DNA of 48,288 bases from Elusimicrobiota bacterium. GTDB lineage: Bacteria > Elusimicrobiota > Elusimicrobia > UBA1565 > UBA9628. Numbering within the stretch: the stretch's first letter is position 1; each line of letters starts with the position of its first letter. The translations under genes were made by a program, and so were the position numbers. Location: the NCBI GenBank assembly GCA_003151975.1, contig PLZD01000035.1:1-48288 (forward strand), written 5' to 3'. Below, piece after piece: positions 23,066 to 33,045 of the stretch. The notes below the pieces were generated by a model that was given only the letters and a program-made list of their open reading frames with translations, did not search any database and was not told where the DNA came from.

Positions 23066-24136
23066 CTATTGTCCGTCGGAATTCTTAAGCTCGGTGTCGG
23101 CCGGCACCAAGTGAGGTTCCTGGGACGGCGGAGGCGGAGTCTCCTGGTTCGGAATGAGCTCGGGGCTCACCGGATGCGGCTTGACGGGTGGGATGCGCGG
23201 CTTATCGTCGGCCGAACGGATCCAAGTGCCTTCGACGCGCCAGAGCCGCCCCGCGTCCTGCACCAGGAAGTCGACCTCGAGTGAGTGGTGCTGATCCTTG
23301 TCGACGAATTGCAAGGTGGCTTGATAGAAGCCGGCGCCGAGGTCCTCGATCTTTTCGACGCGGAGCGGATGACCGATCAGGTCCCAGCGCTTGTTCATGA
23401 CGGGATCGTAAAGCTGAAAGAGCCTCTCCGAATTAGAGCGGGACGCGATGTGCTGCTCGAGCGCGCTTTTCACGGCCGCATCCGTGTCGATGGGCTGCGC
23501 CGGCGGCGGAGCCTTCGGGGGTGGGGGCGCATCTTTGACTTTGAGGTCGATGCTGGCCAGCCTCCAGTAAGCGTCGGAGAAATCTCCCGTGATCTCCGCT
23601 GGAACATCAGTATGTCGTAGAGCGTCGTGGAAAATCGCGTTGGCCTTGAACATCCCGGATTTCTTCGGGTCTTCGTGGATCGAACCCATGTCAATGCTCT
23701 TTAAAGAGAGCGCCCGCAGACGTTTGGCCAGCTGGGCGTCTCCGTCGGCGTAGGCCGTCTCCGCGAACTGGGACAGGGAATTGCCGACGACCGTGCTCAA
23801 GTTGTTGCGCACGGTCTCTTCCGATGGATGCCCGGTTTCGGGTTCTGAAAAAACATTTCCGAAGTCGCCGTAGCGCGAATTGTTCGACTCCTGTCCGTGG
23901 TTGCCGTAACGCGGATTGATCGACTCGGGGTCCCGCGTTCCGTGTGCCGGCGCCATGGCGGGGTTGAAATAAGCCGCGGCTATCTGGTCGAGTTTGAGAT
24001 TCGCGTCGTCGATCGCAGCGTTCGCGTTCGCGAAAGCCTTGGTGAGCCTTTCGTCGACGATGCTTGTCACGCTCTTGGCTCCGGCCGCGTCCGCCCAGAG
24101 CAGGAGCAGCAGCAACGCCGCGAACTTTCGTTCCAT
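23066..24136 (-). CDS. Secreted protein with NTF2-like C-terminal region
   Basis: 356 residues from ATG 24136 (an in-frame TTG at 24154 overlaps the -10 box). Signal peptide (1-20, FAALLLLLLWADAAGA), a mid-region with Asn/Ser/Tyr-rich repeated RYGNHGQ/RYGDFGN patches, then ATRYxxx-like helices, a Pro-rich linker and a C-terminal domain (about 230-310) with the strand layout DLIGHPLRVEKIEDLGAGFYQATLQF that resembles an NTF2-like or SnoaL-like fold. The tail is Pro-rich. TATAAT lies 6 nt before the ATG, predicting a leaderless mRNA. Family not recognised. Confidence 0.68.
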   Translation of the reverse strand: MERKFAALLLLLLWADAAGAKSVTSIVDERLTKAFANANAAIDDANLKLDQIAAAYFNPAMAPAHGTRDPESINPRYGNHGQESNNSRYGDFGNVFSEPETGHPSEETVRNNLSTVVGNSLSQFAETAYADGDAQLAKRLRALSLKSIDMGSIHEDPKKSGMFKANAIFHDALRHTDVPAEITGDFSDAYWRLASIDLKVKDAPPPPKAPPPAQPIDTDAAVKSALEQHIASRSNSERLFQLYDPVMNKRWDLIGHPLRVEKIEDLGAGFYQATLQFVDKDQHHSLEVDFLVQDAGRLWRVEGTWIRSADDKPRIPPVKPHPVSPELIPNQETPPPPSQEPHLVPADTELKNSDGQ

Positions 24137-24166
24137 GGAGAAATTATAGATCAAATGGGGGGCGGC

Positions 24167-24964
24167 TTAGCGAAGGGCCGCGAGCATGGCGCCGGAGGGG
24201 CGCTCGAGGCCGGCCAGCAACTCGGGCGTGCCGTTGAAGACATCGAGGTCGACTTCGCCGTCGATGCCGGACGCCTTGCCGTGCCAGTCGTATTGCCAGA
24301 AGGCCCAGGGCTGGCCGTCGGGCATCTGCGGGCTCTTGTGGTTGGGGTCGGCGATCCACAGCTTGTAGCCGTCGCCGGCCTCGAGGTATTGGGTGTAGAT
24401 GCTCGCGTTGATATAAAGGATGGGCTTGAGGCCGTAGCGGGCGGTGACCTTCGTCACGAAAGCGGCCAGGTCCTTGCGGAAGGCGTCGCGCGCGGGCATT
24501 TTCTTGCAGAGAGCATTCTGCTCGAGGTCGATGACCATCGGCAAGAGGCCGGCTTCCTGCGGCACCGTCTTGATGAAGAAATCAGCTTGGGCCGCGCCGC
24601 CTTTGCAGAAGTCGTAGAAGTGATAGGCGCTGCGCTGCAGGCCCGTTTTGGCCGAGCCCTTCCAGTTGTTCTCGAATTCCCAGTCCACGAAGGAGAGCCC
24701 GTGCGTCGCTTGGACGAAGACGAACGAGAGGCCGGATTTGTCGAGCTTGCCCCAGTCGATGGTCTTCTCGTAGCGCGAGACGTCGAGGCCGCGCACGGAA
24801 TATTTCGAGACATCAGGCTTTTCTTTGGGCGCCGTCGACTCCGTCTGAAATTCTTGACGCGAGAACTTGAGCCCGCCGAGATTCTCGGCAAGCCCGGGGA
24901 CATCGACGAATTGCGCGCACGCGGGAGCGGCGGCGAGGAGCGCCAGCAGAGCGAGCTTGAGCAT
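24167..24964 (-). CDS. Secreted GH25 lysozyme (muramidase)
   Basis: 265 residues, ATG 24964. Signal peptide (1-17, LALLALLAAAPACA). The catalytic barrel begins VRGLDVSRYEKTIDWGKL (Asp61), and the DxE motif is VIDLEQN (Asp146, Glu148). The AFWQYDWHGK and VDLDVFNGT segments near the C-terminus are also typical. GH25 enzymes cleave the beta-1,4 bond of peptidoglycan glycan strands; here it may serve cell wall turnover or attack on other bacteria. TATAAT lies 8 nt before ATG, again leaderless-like. The 72-nt gap to the next gene holds GGGCCCAAAGGCCTA and TAGGACTTTAGACC elements (see findings). Confidence 0.92.
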   Translation of the reverse strand: MLKLALLALLAAAPACAQFVDVPGLAENLGGLKFSRQEFQTESTAPKEKPDVSKYSVRGLDVSRYEKTIDWGKLDKSGLSFVFVQATHGLSFVDWEFENNWKGSAKTGLQRSAYHFYDFCKGGAAQADFFIKTVPQEAGLLPMVIDLEQNALCKKMPARDAFRKDLAAFVTKVTARYGLKPILYINASIYTQYLEAGDGYKLWIADPNHKSPQMPDGQPWAFWQYDWHGKASGIDGEVDLDVFNGTPELLAGLERPSGAMLAALR

Positions 24965-25035
24965 ACGGGTAGATTATAGGACTTTAGACCCGCCGCCATG
25001 CAACCATGGGCCCAGTTCCGGCTGGGCCCAAAGGC

Positions 25036-25872
25036 CTATGGCGAGACGCGCCCGGGCGTGACGGAGGGGACCGAGGTGTTCTCGAATTGCGGCTCGAGCG
25101 CGGCTTTGGGGGGATGTTTGTAGATCATCGCGAGAAAGTATTTGAGCGCCGCCGTCGCGTTGAAGCCCTCATCGCAGTAAGCCGAGGGCTTCGGGAAATC
25201 CCATTCTTGTCCCAGCCACTGCTGCGCGGCCTTGGCGCAATCGCCGGCGGTCATCGCCGCGAAGTCGTTGCGTCCTTCGGGATAGTAGCGGCCCTTTTTC
25301 GTGTAAAGCTTTTGCGCGGTGAAGTGAGAGCGCTCGTAGTAGAAAAAACCGCAGCGGGGCTCCGCGCGGATCGCCGCCGAAAGATGCGTAAGCGCCCGGT
25401 CGCAGTCGGCGACGGTTCCCCAGACGAACTGCGGCTGGGGGGAAGCGTCGACAAAATGACCGAGACAGCCGCTGGCGGCGGCCTGGCCCCATTTCGCGAA
25501 GCCGAGGGTGGGATCGAGCTTTTCGGCCCGCGCGAAAGTCTGCTGGGCCGCAGCGCTCACCGCCGGGCTCGGATCGACGATGAGCTGAGCGATGCCGTAC
25601 TTGACCAGCAGGACGGCCTTCTTGCGGCTCGAAAATTTATCGGGGTTCTTGTCGGCGATCGCGGCGGCTCCTTTGTAGAGTCCCGCGATTTCGTCGATGT
25701 TCCAATAAGTGCCCATGACCGCCAGGTCGGCCTTGGCTTCCGGATCGGAGACGGCCGCGCTCGGCGCGGGCTGATTATTCTGGACTTGCGTCGACTCGGG
25801 CACGATCATGAGCCCGCTGTCGCCGGCGCTCGCCGCGCAGGCCAGCAAGAGACAAAGCGCGAGGCTCTTCAC
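25036..25872 (-). CDS. Secreted TPR-like protein, unknown function
   Basis: 278 residues from GTG 25872, which overlaps the TGA of the upstream cyclase (GTGA). Signal peptide [16 protein letters not shown]. The body is alpha-helical ([52 protein letters not shown]), reminiscent of TPR or Sel1 repeats, with paired cysteines (SGCLGH, ADCDRA, RCGFF, GDCAKA, AYCDEG) that could form disulfides outside the cytoplasm. Presumed partner of the adenylate cyclase, translated from the same mRNA. Confidence 0.68.
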   Translation of the reverse strand: MKSLALCLLLACAASAGDSGLMIVPESTQVQNNQPAPSAAVSDPEAKADLAVMGTYWNIDEIAGLYKGAAAIADKNPDKFSSRKKAVLLVKYGIAQLIVDPSPAVSAAAQQTFARAEKLDPTLGFAKWGQAAASGCLGHFVDASPQPQFVWGTVADCDRALTHLSAAIRAEPRCGFFYYERSHFTAQKLYTKKGRYYPEGRNDFAAMTAGDCAKAAQQWLGQEWDFPKPSAYCDEGFNATAALKYFLAMIYKHPPKAALEPQFENTSVPSVTPGRVSP

Positions 25873-27098
25873 GCGGCCGCCGCGGGGGAGAACGTCGCCA
25901 CCAGTTCCTTCTTGCCCTTGACCGGCATGGGCGGTGCGTTTGTCCATTTGAAATGCGGGGCCGTGCGGTCGCGTGTCGTTTGGGACACGAGAACGGTGAC
26001 CCCGTGGACTTTCGTGAGCCCTTCGATGCGCGAGGCGAGGTTGACCGCGTCGCCGATGACGGTGTATTCCAGGCGCCGCTCCGGTGAGCCGATGTCTCCG
26101 ACGACGACGCTGCCCGTGTGCACGCCGATGCCGATCTTGAGCGGGGGCTCGCCGCGTTTGGAGCGAGTGCCGTTGAGGGTCTCGAGCTCGGAGGCCATCT
26201 CGAGCGCGCAGGAGACCGCTTGGCGCGCATGGTCGGCGCCGGCGATCGGAGCGCCGAAATAGCCCACGAGACCGTCGCCCATGAATTTGTCCAGCGTGCC
26301 GCCGTGGCGAAACAGGACCTCAACCATCTTGCCGTGGTATTCGTTGAGCAGGGCCACGACCTTCTCCGGCGCGAGGTTCTCGGAAAGGGCGGTGAAGTCG
26401 CGGATGTCGGAGAAGAGCAAGGTGACCTCGCAAGCCTCGGGGCCGCCGAGCGTCGCCTTCAGGTCCTGCAGCTTCGCCGCGACGGCCGGCGAAAAATAGC
26501 GGCCCAATTTGACGCGCTTGACCTCTTCCTCCGCGAAGGCGGCGACTAGCGCGTGGATTCGAGAGACGAGCTGCCAGGCCCCGGCCGCCACCACGCCGAG
26601 GATCACGAGCCCGGCGGCCTGGGCGCCGGCCGGCACGCCCGCCTGCCGCATCAAGACCAGCTCGAGCGCGCCGCCCACGCCTGCCACTCCGACGGCGACG
26701 CGGCGCTCGAGCGAGAGCGCGGCCAGCGCCGCGAACGCGCAGAAGATCGCCAGAGTGAAAGACGCCGTGCCCGGAGGCGAGGGGGAGGCCCAGAGAGACC
26801 TGTACTGTATCGAGAAGACCATCGGGATGTCGATGAAGACCAGCGCGGCGCCGGCCGCGCGCGCCGCATTTCGCTTCCGCCAGACGATGGCGCCGATCGC
26901 GGCGCTTTCGAGAAAATAGAAGAGAAATGATGGAATGATCGCCCGCCAGTCGGCGAAATGTTTTACGACGCCTTGGAAAATCGCGAGGCCGAGCATCGCG
27001 GACACGCCGGCCAGGCGAATCGCCGCGACGCGGCGTCCGTTTCGCGCGCGTTCTTTCAGCAGCGCGCGTTCGATGAGCTCGCTCGTCTTGTCGGCCAT
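25869..27098 (-). CDS. Membrane class III adenylate/guanylate cyclase
   Basis: 409 residues. N-terminal half has about six hydrophobic segments (residues 25-175), then a coiled linker ([15 protein letters not shown]) and a class III cyclase domain (about 215-400). Both metal Asp are present ([15 protein letters not shown]), with Lys before MGD, and the [12 protein letters not shown] segment with Asp, Asn and Arg, so it should be active. The membrane part probably senses a signal; product cAMP or cGMP cannot be decided by eye. It overlaps the next gene by 4 nt and follows the other cyclase-domain gene by 4 nt, suggesting an operon of 27103-28185, 25869-27098 and 25036-25872. Confidence 0.92.
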   Translation of the reverse strand: MADKTSELIERALLKERARNGRRVAAIRLAGVSAMLGLAIFQGVVKHFADWRAIIPSFLFYFLESAAIGAIVWRKRNAARAAGAALVFIDIPMVFSIQYRSLWASPSPPGTASFTLAIFCAFAALAALSLERRVAVGVAGVGGALELVLMRQAGVPAGAQAAGLVILGVVAAGAWQLVSRIHALVAAFAEEEVKRVKLGRYFSPAVAAKLQDLKATLGGPEACEVTLLFSDIRDFTALSENLAPEKVVALLNEYHGKMVEVLFRHGGTLDKFMGDGLVGYFGAPIAGADHARQAVSCALEMASELETLNGTRSKRGEPPLKIGIGVHTGSVVVGDIGSPERRLEYTVIGDAVNLASRIEGLTKVHGVTVLVSQTTRDRTAPHFKWTNAPPMPVKGKKELVATFSPAAAA

Positions 27099-27102
27099 TT
27101 GG

Positions 27103-28185
27103 CTATGGTAGCTGCAACGGTATGGCGCGCGGGAAGTAAGCTCGGCGCTTGCGGTTGAGTTCTTCGCGGGTAAAAACGATCTCCAGCGGGCACGGCAACA
27201 GTATGTGTTCGATGACAGGTTGCGTACAGAACCGATTCCAGCCTTTGTCGAACTTGGTGCCGCGGGGTATTTTGCGGTCGCGCAGATCGCGGCAGGCTTC
27301 TTCGTAAATCTCCCATTCGTTGTCAGTCGTCGGGTCGTCCCTGTTCGTGCAGATCGATCCGACGAGTTGTGCGATTCTGACGATACCGATACGGAATTTG
27401 CTGTTCGGGTTCGGGGCGCGCTTGGCCGCAGGAACCTTGGGCGCGGGCACGGAAGCGGGCGCTCCCGCGTTTGGTTGAGCCGTCGCGGGCGCGTCGTATG
27501 TCACTTGGACCGGCGGAGCTTGGGTCGTGGGAGGTGTTGAGGATCCGGGTTCCGGCCTCAGAGAGAAGAAGGCGAGACCACTAAAGACCAGAATGATAAC
27601 GGCGACAAGGGCGTAGAAAACGATTCCGGAATGTTCCGGGTCGTAGGCGGGTTCCTGAACAGGCGCGGGCTGGATCGCGACCTTCCAAGCGCGCACCTTT
27701 TCCGGAATGCCTTTAAATTTATGGAAGCCGGCCGGGACGCAGCGCACTTCGGATTTATTCATCGCCAGATGGACCGCGTCCGTGAGCCAGATTTCGCCGG
27801 CTAGAGCGACGGTCTCGAGGCGCGCGGTGATGTTGACGGGCTCTCCGAAGACATCGCCCTCGACGAGGTTGACCTCGCCCTGATTGATCACGACGCGGAC
27901 CTCGATGCGGTGCTCCGGGGCCGCGGCGCCGTTATGAGCGGACAAAGCCGCCTGGACCGCGACCCCCGCGAGGACGGCGTCGGTGGGGCTCTCGAAGGTC
28001 ATCAAGAACGCGTCGCCCATCGTCTTGATGAGGGTCCCGCCCTTTTCCAGCAGGATCGGCAGCACGATATCCTTGTGCTTCTTGAGGAGAGCCGAGATCG
28101 CGTCGCGGCTTCGCGACGAGGTCTTGCCGGTGAAGTCCTTGATGTCCGTCATCAGGATCGTGAGATTGCGCGTCGCCGGGGCCAT
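27103..28185 (-). CDS. Class III cyclase-domain protein with C-terminal TM and unknown domain
   Basis: 360 residues. Start chosen at ATG 28185: TACAAT is 7 nt upstream (leaderless pattern); an upstream ATG at 28209 is possible. Cyclase domain (1-190) has [11 protein letters not shown] (Asp14, Asp17), [19 protein letters not shown] with GEP in place of the usual GD, so activity is plausible but altered. A TM segment follows (about 205-225, [19 protein letters not shown]), a Pro/Ala-rich stretch, then a C-terminal domain with five cysteines (ICTNRDD, ACRDLR, FCTQ, PCPLE) that should be extracytoplasmic. Unknown function for that part. Confidence 0.82.
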   Translation of the reverse strand: MAPATRNLTILMTDIKDFTGKTSSRSRDAISALLKKHKDIVLPILLEKGGTLIKTMGDAFLMTFESPTDAVLAGVAVQAALSAHNGAAAPEHRIEVRVVINQGEVNLVEGDVFGEPVNITARLETVALAGEIWLTDAVHLAMNKSEVRCVPAGFHKFKGIPEKVRAWKVAIQPAPVQEPAYDPEHSGIVFYALVAVIILVFSGLAFFSLRPEPGSSTPPTTQAPPVQVTYDAPATAQPNAGAPASVPAPKVPAAKRAPNPNSKFRIGIVRIAQLVGSICTNRDDPTTDNEWEIYEEACRDLRDRKIPRGTKFDKGWNRFCTQPVIEHILLPCPLEIVFTREELNRKRRAYFPRAIPLQLP

Positions 28186-28228
28186 TAAATCGATTGTAGC
28201 AATCTTCATAGTTGCTATAATCAGCCCG

Positions 28229-29284
28229 ATGTCCGCCACGAAAGCCCGCATCGCGTTGGTCGTCCTTTCCTGCTTCATCAGCGCGGTCACGGGCGTGGTC
28301 CTTTCGCGAGGTTCCGGCGAGTCCAAGGCCGCGGGTAAAGGCAAAGTCCTCATCGGCCTCTCGATGGACACGCTAAAGGAAGAACGCTGGCAGAATGATA
28401 AAGACCTTTTCGTGCAGAAGATCGGCGAGCTCGGCGCCGAAGTTCTCGTCCAGGCGGCCAACTCCGACGACACGCGCCAAATCCAGGACATCCAGGCGCT
28501 GATCTCGCGCAAGGTCGATCTTCTGCTGATCGTGCCGCACAACGGCGCCGCCATGGCCAAGGGCGTGGCGCTCGCGCACGAGGCCGGCATTCCGGTGATC
28601 GCCTACGACCGGCTCATCACGGGCGAGCCCGTCGATCTCTACATTTCGTTTGATCCCGTGCGCGTGGGAGAGCAGCAGGCGCAATTTCTCGTCGACACGT
28701 TCAAAGGCAAGGGCAAGAAGAAGATCGTGCGCATACTCGGCGCCAAAACCGACAACAACGCGGTGCTCATGAAGACCGGCCAGGACCGCATACTCGCTCC
28801 CTTTATTAAGAGCGGAGAGTTCACGATCGTACACGAGGACTGGGCCGAGAACTGGAAGCCCGAGAACGCCAAAAAAATCACGCAGGCGGCGATCGCCAGA
28901 GTGGGGTCCTTTGACGCCGTACTCGCGGCCAACGACGGCACCGCCGGTGGCGCGATCCAGGCGTTGTCGGAGGAAGGCCTCGCCGGCAAGGTCGTCGTCA
29001 CGGGCCAGGATGCCGAACTCTCCGCCTGCCAGCGCGTCGCCGCCGGCACGCAGGCGATGACGATTTACAAGCCGCTCAAGGCGCTCGCGTCACTGGCGGC
29101 CGAGACGGCCGTCAAGATGGCGCGCGGCAAGCCCGTCGTGGCCCGCGGCGAGCTCGACAACGGCGCGGGCATGGTGCCCTCGATCCTCATGGACGTCTAC
29201 ACCGTCACGAAGGCCAACATGGACGCGACCGTCATCAAGGACGGCTTTCACACTCGCGAAGAAGTCTATCGCGGCCTCAAATGA
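28229..29284 (+). CDS. xylF: D-xylose-binding periplasmic protein XylF
   Basis: 351 residues from ATG 28229; TATAAT (28216-28221) lies 7 nt before, no Shine-Dalgarno, a leaderless start. N-terminal signal or lipid-type hydrophobic segment. Strong match to XylF in order: LKEERWQNDKDLFVQK, VQAANSDDTRQIQDIQALISRKVDLLLIVPHN, IAYDRLI, ISFDPVRVGEQQAQ, ANDGTAGGAIQAL, TGQDAELSACQRVAAGTQAMTIYKP and VIKDGFHT. It would deliver xylose to XylGH, encoded directly downstream with a 4-nt overlap. Confidence 0.93.
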   Translation: MSATKARIALVVLSCFISAVTGVVLSRGSGESKAAGKGKVLIGLSMDTLKEERWQNDKDLFVQKIGELGAEVLVQAANSDDTRQIQDIQALISRKVDLLLIVPHNGAAMAKGVALAHEAGIPVIAYDRLITGEPVDLYISFDPVRVGEQQAQFLVDTFKGKGKKKIVRILGAKTDNNAVLMKTGQDRILAPFIKSGEFTIVHEDWAENWKPENAKKITQAAIARVGSFDAVLAANDGTAGGAIQALSEEGLAGKVVVTGQDAELSACQRVAAGTQAMTIYKPLKALASLAAETAVKMARGKPVVARGELDNGAGMVPSILMDVYTVTKANMDATVIKDGFHTREEVYRGLK

Positions 29285-30789
29285 GCGAGCCGGTCCTGCG
29301 CGCCCGGGACATCGTCAAGCGCTTTCCCGGCGTCGTCGCGCTCAACCGCGTGAGCTTCGACCTGCGGCCCGGCGAGATCCACGCGCTCTGCGGCGAGAAC
29401 GGCGCGGGCAAGTCGACGCTGATCAAACTGCTTTCCGGAATCTACGGTCACGGGACTTATGAAGGGACGCTCGAGGTCGGAGGGCGCGAGGCGCGCTTTG
29501 CCTCCATCTCCGACGCGGAGCGTGCCGGCATCGCGGTCATATACCAGGAGCTCGCCCTCGTCCCCGAAATGACCGCCGCCGAGAATCTTTTCCTGGGCCG
29601 CGAGCCCAAACGCTACGGGCTCATCGATTGGAAGCTCATGCTGAAGGAATCCAGGAGGCTGCTGAAGGAATTTGGCCTCGACATCGATCCCGCGATCCCG
29701 ACGATGCGTCTCGGCGTCGGCCAGCGCCAGCTTCTGGAAATCTTGAAGGCGATGCGCAAGGAGCCCAAGATCCTCATTCTCGACGAGCCGACCGCTGCGC
29801 TATCCGACACGGAAGTCGACATCCTGCTCTCCAAGGTCAAGGAACTGCGCGCGCGGGGCCTGAGCTGCGTCTACATCTCGCACCGGCTGGAAGAAGTCTT
29901 CGCGATCTCGGATCGCATCACGGTCCTGCGCGACGGCGCTTCCGTCACGACGCTGGACGCCGCGAAGACGAATTCGAACGACGTCATCCGCCACATGGTC
30001 GGCCGCGAGATCAAGGACCTTTACCCGAGAAACGCCGGCAAGACGGGAGAGGCGCTGCTTTCCGTGAAAGGCCTATCGGTCGCCGACGCCTCGGGCGCGC
30101 CGTATCTCGAGGACATCTCTTTTGAAGTCCGCGCCGGCGAGGTTCTCGGCATCGGCGGTCTGATGGGCGCGGGGCGCTCGGAACTTTTGATGCACCTCTT
30201 CGGCGCGTGGGGCAGGCGCATTTCCGGCGAGGTGCGCCTGGACGGCGGCGTGCTCAAGCCCTCGGACCCGACCGAGTCCATTCGCCGCGGCCTCGTGCTG
30301 GTCAGCGAGGATCGGCGGCGCTATGGCCTCGTGATCGACAAAAGTGTGGGCTTCAATATGTCGCTCTCGTCGCTGAAAAAATTCTGCCGCAGGCTTTTCA
30401 TCGACCGCCACGCCGAGGCCGTCGAGAATCAGGGTTTCTCCAAAGCGTTGCGCGTCAAGGCTCCCAGCCTCGAAGCCGTCGTCGGCGGTCTCTCGGGCGG
30501 CAACCAGCAGAAGGTCGTCATCGGCAAGGCGCTGATGACGGCGCCGAAGGTGGTCCTGCTCGACGAGCCGACGCGCGGCATCGATGTCGGCGCCAAGCAG
30601 GAGGTCTACGGCATCGTCAACGACCTGACCGCCCAGGGCAAAGCCGTCATTCTCGTTTCCAGCGAACTGCCCGAGCTCATGGGCATGTCCGACCGCATTC
30701 TCATGATGCATGAAGGGCGGATCAGAGGCCAATTCTCGCGGGGGACCTCCGCTGAGACGCTTCTGGCGGCGGCGCTGGGGAAATCATGA
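29281..30789 (+). CDS. xylG: Xylose ABC transporter ATPase XylG
   Basis: 502 residues, ATG overlaps the xylF stop (ATGA). Tandem ABC domains: first with Walker A GENGAGKST, signature VGQRQLLEI and Walker B ILILDEPTAAL; second with LSGGNQQKVVIGKAL signature and VVLLDEPTRGIDVGAKQE Walker B. This double-domain form is typical for the sugar CUT2 family. In the second domain the P-loop is degenerate (GLMGAGRSELL), as in the family. Drives xylose uptake with XylF and XylH. Confidence 0.95.
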   Translation: MSEPVLRARDIVKRFPGVVALNRVSFDLRPGEIHALCGENGAGKSTLIKLLSGIYGHGTYEGTLEVGGREARFASISDAERAGIAVIYQELALVPEMTAAENLFLGREPKRYGLIDWKLMLKESRRLLKEFGLDIDPAIPTMRLGVGQRQLLEILKAMRKEPKILILDEPTAALSDTEVDILLSKVKELRARGLSCVYISHRLEEVFAISDRITVLRDGASVTTLDAAKTNSNDVIRHMVGREIKDLYPRNAGKTGEALLSVKGLSVADASGAPYLEDISFEVRAGEVLGIGGLMGAGRSELLMHLFGAWGRRISGEVRLDGGVLKPSDPTESIRRGLVLVSEDRRRYGLVIDKSVGFNMSLSSLKKFCRRLFIDRHAEAVENQGFSKALRVKAPSLEAVVGGLSGGNQQKVVIGKALMTAPKVVLLDEPTRGIDVGAKQEVYGIVNDLTAQGKAVILVSSELPELMGMSDRILMMHEGRIRGQFSRGTSAETLLAAALGKS

Positions 30790-31910
30790 AGAAACACGCG
30801 GCCTTGCGCGATTTCTCGATGGTTATCGCGCTCGCGCTCATCGTGGGCTTCTTCGCGCTGAATTCTCCGCAATTCCTGGGCCCGCGCAACCTCTCGATGC
30901 TCGCCATCGAGCTCTCGATCACCGCGACTTTGGCTCTCGGCATGCTGCTCGTCATCCTGCCGGGCCAGATCGATCTTTCGGCGGGCTCGGGCGTGGGGCT
31001 GCTCGGAGGCATCGCTTCCGTTCTGGTGTTCTATCACGGCTGGCCCGCGCCGCTTGCGATGGCCGCGAGCCTCGTGCTCGGGATCGCCGTATGGCTTGCC
31101 ATGGGCACGGTCGTCGTGCGCGAGCGCATGCCGTCCTTCATCATCACGCTGGGCGGCTTGCTCGTTTTTAAGGGTTTGTTCTGGCTCGTGATCAACAACC
31201 GCACGGTGCCGGTGACGGCCGGAGCGGGTGCGAATCTCTATTCCTTGCTGACCACTTACTATCTTCCCAAGCCCTTGGGCTATGCGCTGGCGCTGGCCGT
31301 CGCCGCGGGCTGGGGGTGGATCAGCTTCTACGACCGCCGCGAGAGAATCGCCAACGGCCTCGAAGCCGAGGACGGCGAGATGACTTTTCTCAAAGCCTTC
31401 GTCGCGGCGCAGTTCATTCTGTTGTTTGCGGTCGTCACGAACCAATTCCGGGGCATCCCTCTGCCCTTCGTGATCCTCGGCGTGGTCGCCGCCGCGGTCA
31501 CCGCGCTGACCGAGCACACGCCCTTCGGCCGCCACCTGTACGCCATCGGCGGCAACGAGGAGGCCGCCGTCGTCTCGGGCATCGCGGTCGAGCGCACGGT
31601 GATCACGGCGTTTGCGATCATGGGCGCGATCGTCGCGATCACGGGCTTCATGCAGACGGCCTACGCGGGCGCATCCACCACGACGGTCGGCGATTTGATG
31701 GAGCTCGACGCCGTGGCCGCCTGCGTCATCGGCGGAACATCCCTCAAGGGCGGGCGGGGCTCCGCCTTCGGCGTGCTGTTCGGCGCTTTGATCATGGCGA
31801 CCTTGCTCAACGGGATGACCTTGCTCGCGGTCGCGCCCGAATTCAAATACATCGCGCGCGGCGCCGTGCTCGCGCTCGCGGTCTGGATGGATGTCCGCCT
31901 TTCGCGCTAG
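30786..31910 (+). CDS. xylH: Xylose ABC transporter permease XylH
   Basis: 374 residues, ATG overlaps the xylG stop. About ten hydrophobic segments; ALGMLLVILPGQIDLSAGSGVGLLGGIASVL and TLGGLLVFKGLFWLVIN are typical CUT2/BPD permease sequences, and GGNEEAAVVSGIAVERTVITAFAIMGA matches the family ATPase-contact region. Completes the XylFGH importer in the inner membrane. Its last 20 nt overlap the start of the next gene. Confidence 0.94.
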   Translation: MKKHAALRDFSMVIALALIVGFFALNSPQFLGPRNLSMLAIELSITATLALGMLLVILPGQIDLSAGSGVGLLGGIASVLVFYHGWPAPLAMAASLVLGIAVWLAMGTVVVRERMPSFIITLGGLLVFKGLFWLVINNRTVPVTAGAGANLYSLLTTYYLPKPLGYALALAVAAGWGWISFYDRRERIANGLEAEDGEMTFLKAFVAAQFILLFAVVTNQFRGIPLPFVILGVVAAAVTALTEHTPFGRHLYAIGGNEEAAVVSGIAVERTVITAFAIMGAIVAITGFMQTAYAGASTTTVGDLMELDAVAACVIGGTSLKGGRGSAFGVLFGALIMATLLNGMTLLAVAPEFKYIARGAVLALAVWMDVRLSR

Positions 31911-33045
31911 CCTTGTTTTGCTTCTGCTCGCGGCCTCCGCTCGCGCGGAGCATAGGGCTCTGCTCGGCGCCAGCGTCTACGGCGGCATGACGGGCTTCAA
32001 GGATGACCAGCTCGTGCAGCTCTCGGGCGCGGGCTTTAAGCTCGTCTCGTTCGTGCCGACGTATCCGTACATCGATCTCAACCGCATCGATTTTGCGGGC
32101 GGCCCTTCGTGGAAGAACCTCGAGGATGCGACGACGCTTGCGCTTTATTCTGGTTTTACGGTCGTCCTCAAGCCCCACCTCGATCCGGCTTCCTACATCA
32201 CCGGCTACACGCCGCCCGAAGAAGTCGCGCACAGCTGGCGCATGGACTGCGGCTGGCGCGGCTACTTCGACGTCGATCCGATGACGAAGGACTACCGCGA
32301 GGGGCTCGTGCTGAAATCCCTTGAGACGCTCAAGCGCGCGCTTGAGCGCCAAAAAGGGCCCGTGCCGCCGATCCGTCTCGAGCTTGGCGCCGAGCTCATG
32401 AACTCGACGGTCTATTTCCCGCAAAGCTGGGCGGCGCTTGTCGATTACGCCAAGAAGGAGCGCCAGCGCCTCGGCCTCGACGGCAAGGTTTTGCTCTCGC
32501 ACAATTTCGAGCACCACATCGAGATGCCATCAGACGAGCTCTCGCGCATGACGCCGGAGGGGCGCAAGTTTTTGGCGCAGTACATCAAGGGCTTGGACGA
32601 GCTGGCGCTTTCACAGTACATGGACCTGACCGTCGCCGTGCCCGAGGAAGAGCGCGGCAGCCGCCTGCCGACGGCAGGCGAAGTGGCCAAGGCCTTCGCG
32701 ATCCACGAGAAGAATTTCCGCGAAAAAGTCCTCGAGGGACTCTTGGGGCTGAAGCCTTCGGAGATTCCGCCGATCCAGATCGGCGAGTTCGGCGTGGGAA
32801 CCGGCGGCTTGAAAGCGCCGAACCTTTGGGCGGGGGAGCTCGACGCCGAGAAGGAGAAAGCGCTCGACGAGCAGATCGCGCTGGGCCACGCGGGGCTCGT
32901 GAAATATCTCGAGTCCGGGAAGGGCCCGGGCACGGCCTCGCTCTGGACGATCGGCAAGCACTACGATGTTTTCGGCTGGGGCAATCCCGCCTACGCGATC
33001 CCCGCCGCGGCCGACGCCGACCGCGCCTATCTCAAGGCGCCGTAA
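31891..33045 (+). CDS. Secreted TIM-barrel glycoside hydrolase (GH113-like)
   Basis: 384 residues; ATG 31891 lies inside the xylH gene (20-nt overlap), so translation is coupled. Signal peptide (SLVLLLLAASARA). The barrel has RLELGAELMNS (Glu168, acid/base in clan A style) and IQIGEFGVGTGG (Glu299, nucleophile). FVPTYPYIDLNRID and VVLKPHLDPAS are typical early barrel strands. Closest to GH113/GH5-like beta-mannanases or related glycosidases; exact specificity unknown. With XylFGH and the esterase, it points to hemicellulose use. Convergent with the esterase, stops overlapping by 14 nt. Confidence 0.82.
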   Translation: MSAFRASLVLLLLAASARAEHRALLGASVYGGMTGFKDDQLVQLSGAGFKLVSFVPTYPYIDLNRIDFAGGPSWKNLEDATTLALYSGFTVVLKPHLDPASYITGYTPPEEVAHSWRMDCGWRGYFDVDPMTKDYREGLVLKSLETLKRALERQKGPVPPIRLELGAELMNSTVYFPQSWAALVDYAKKERQRLGLDGKVLLSHNFEHHIEMPSDELSRMTPEGRKFLAQYIKGLDELALSQYMDLTVAVPEEERGSRLPTAGEVAKAFAIHEKNFREKVLEGLLGLKPSEIPPIQIGEFGVGTGGLKAPNLWAGELDAEKEKALDEQIALGHAGLVKYLESGKGPGTASLWTIGKHYDVFGWGNPAYAIPAAADADRAYLKAP

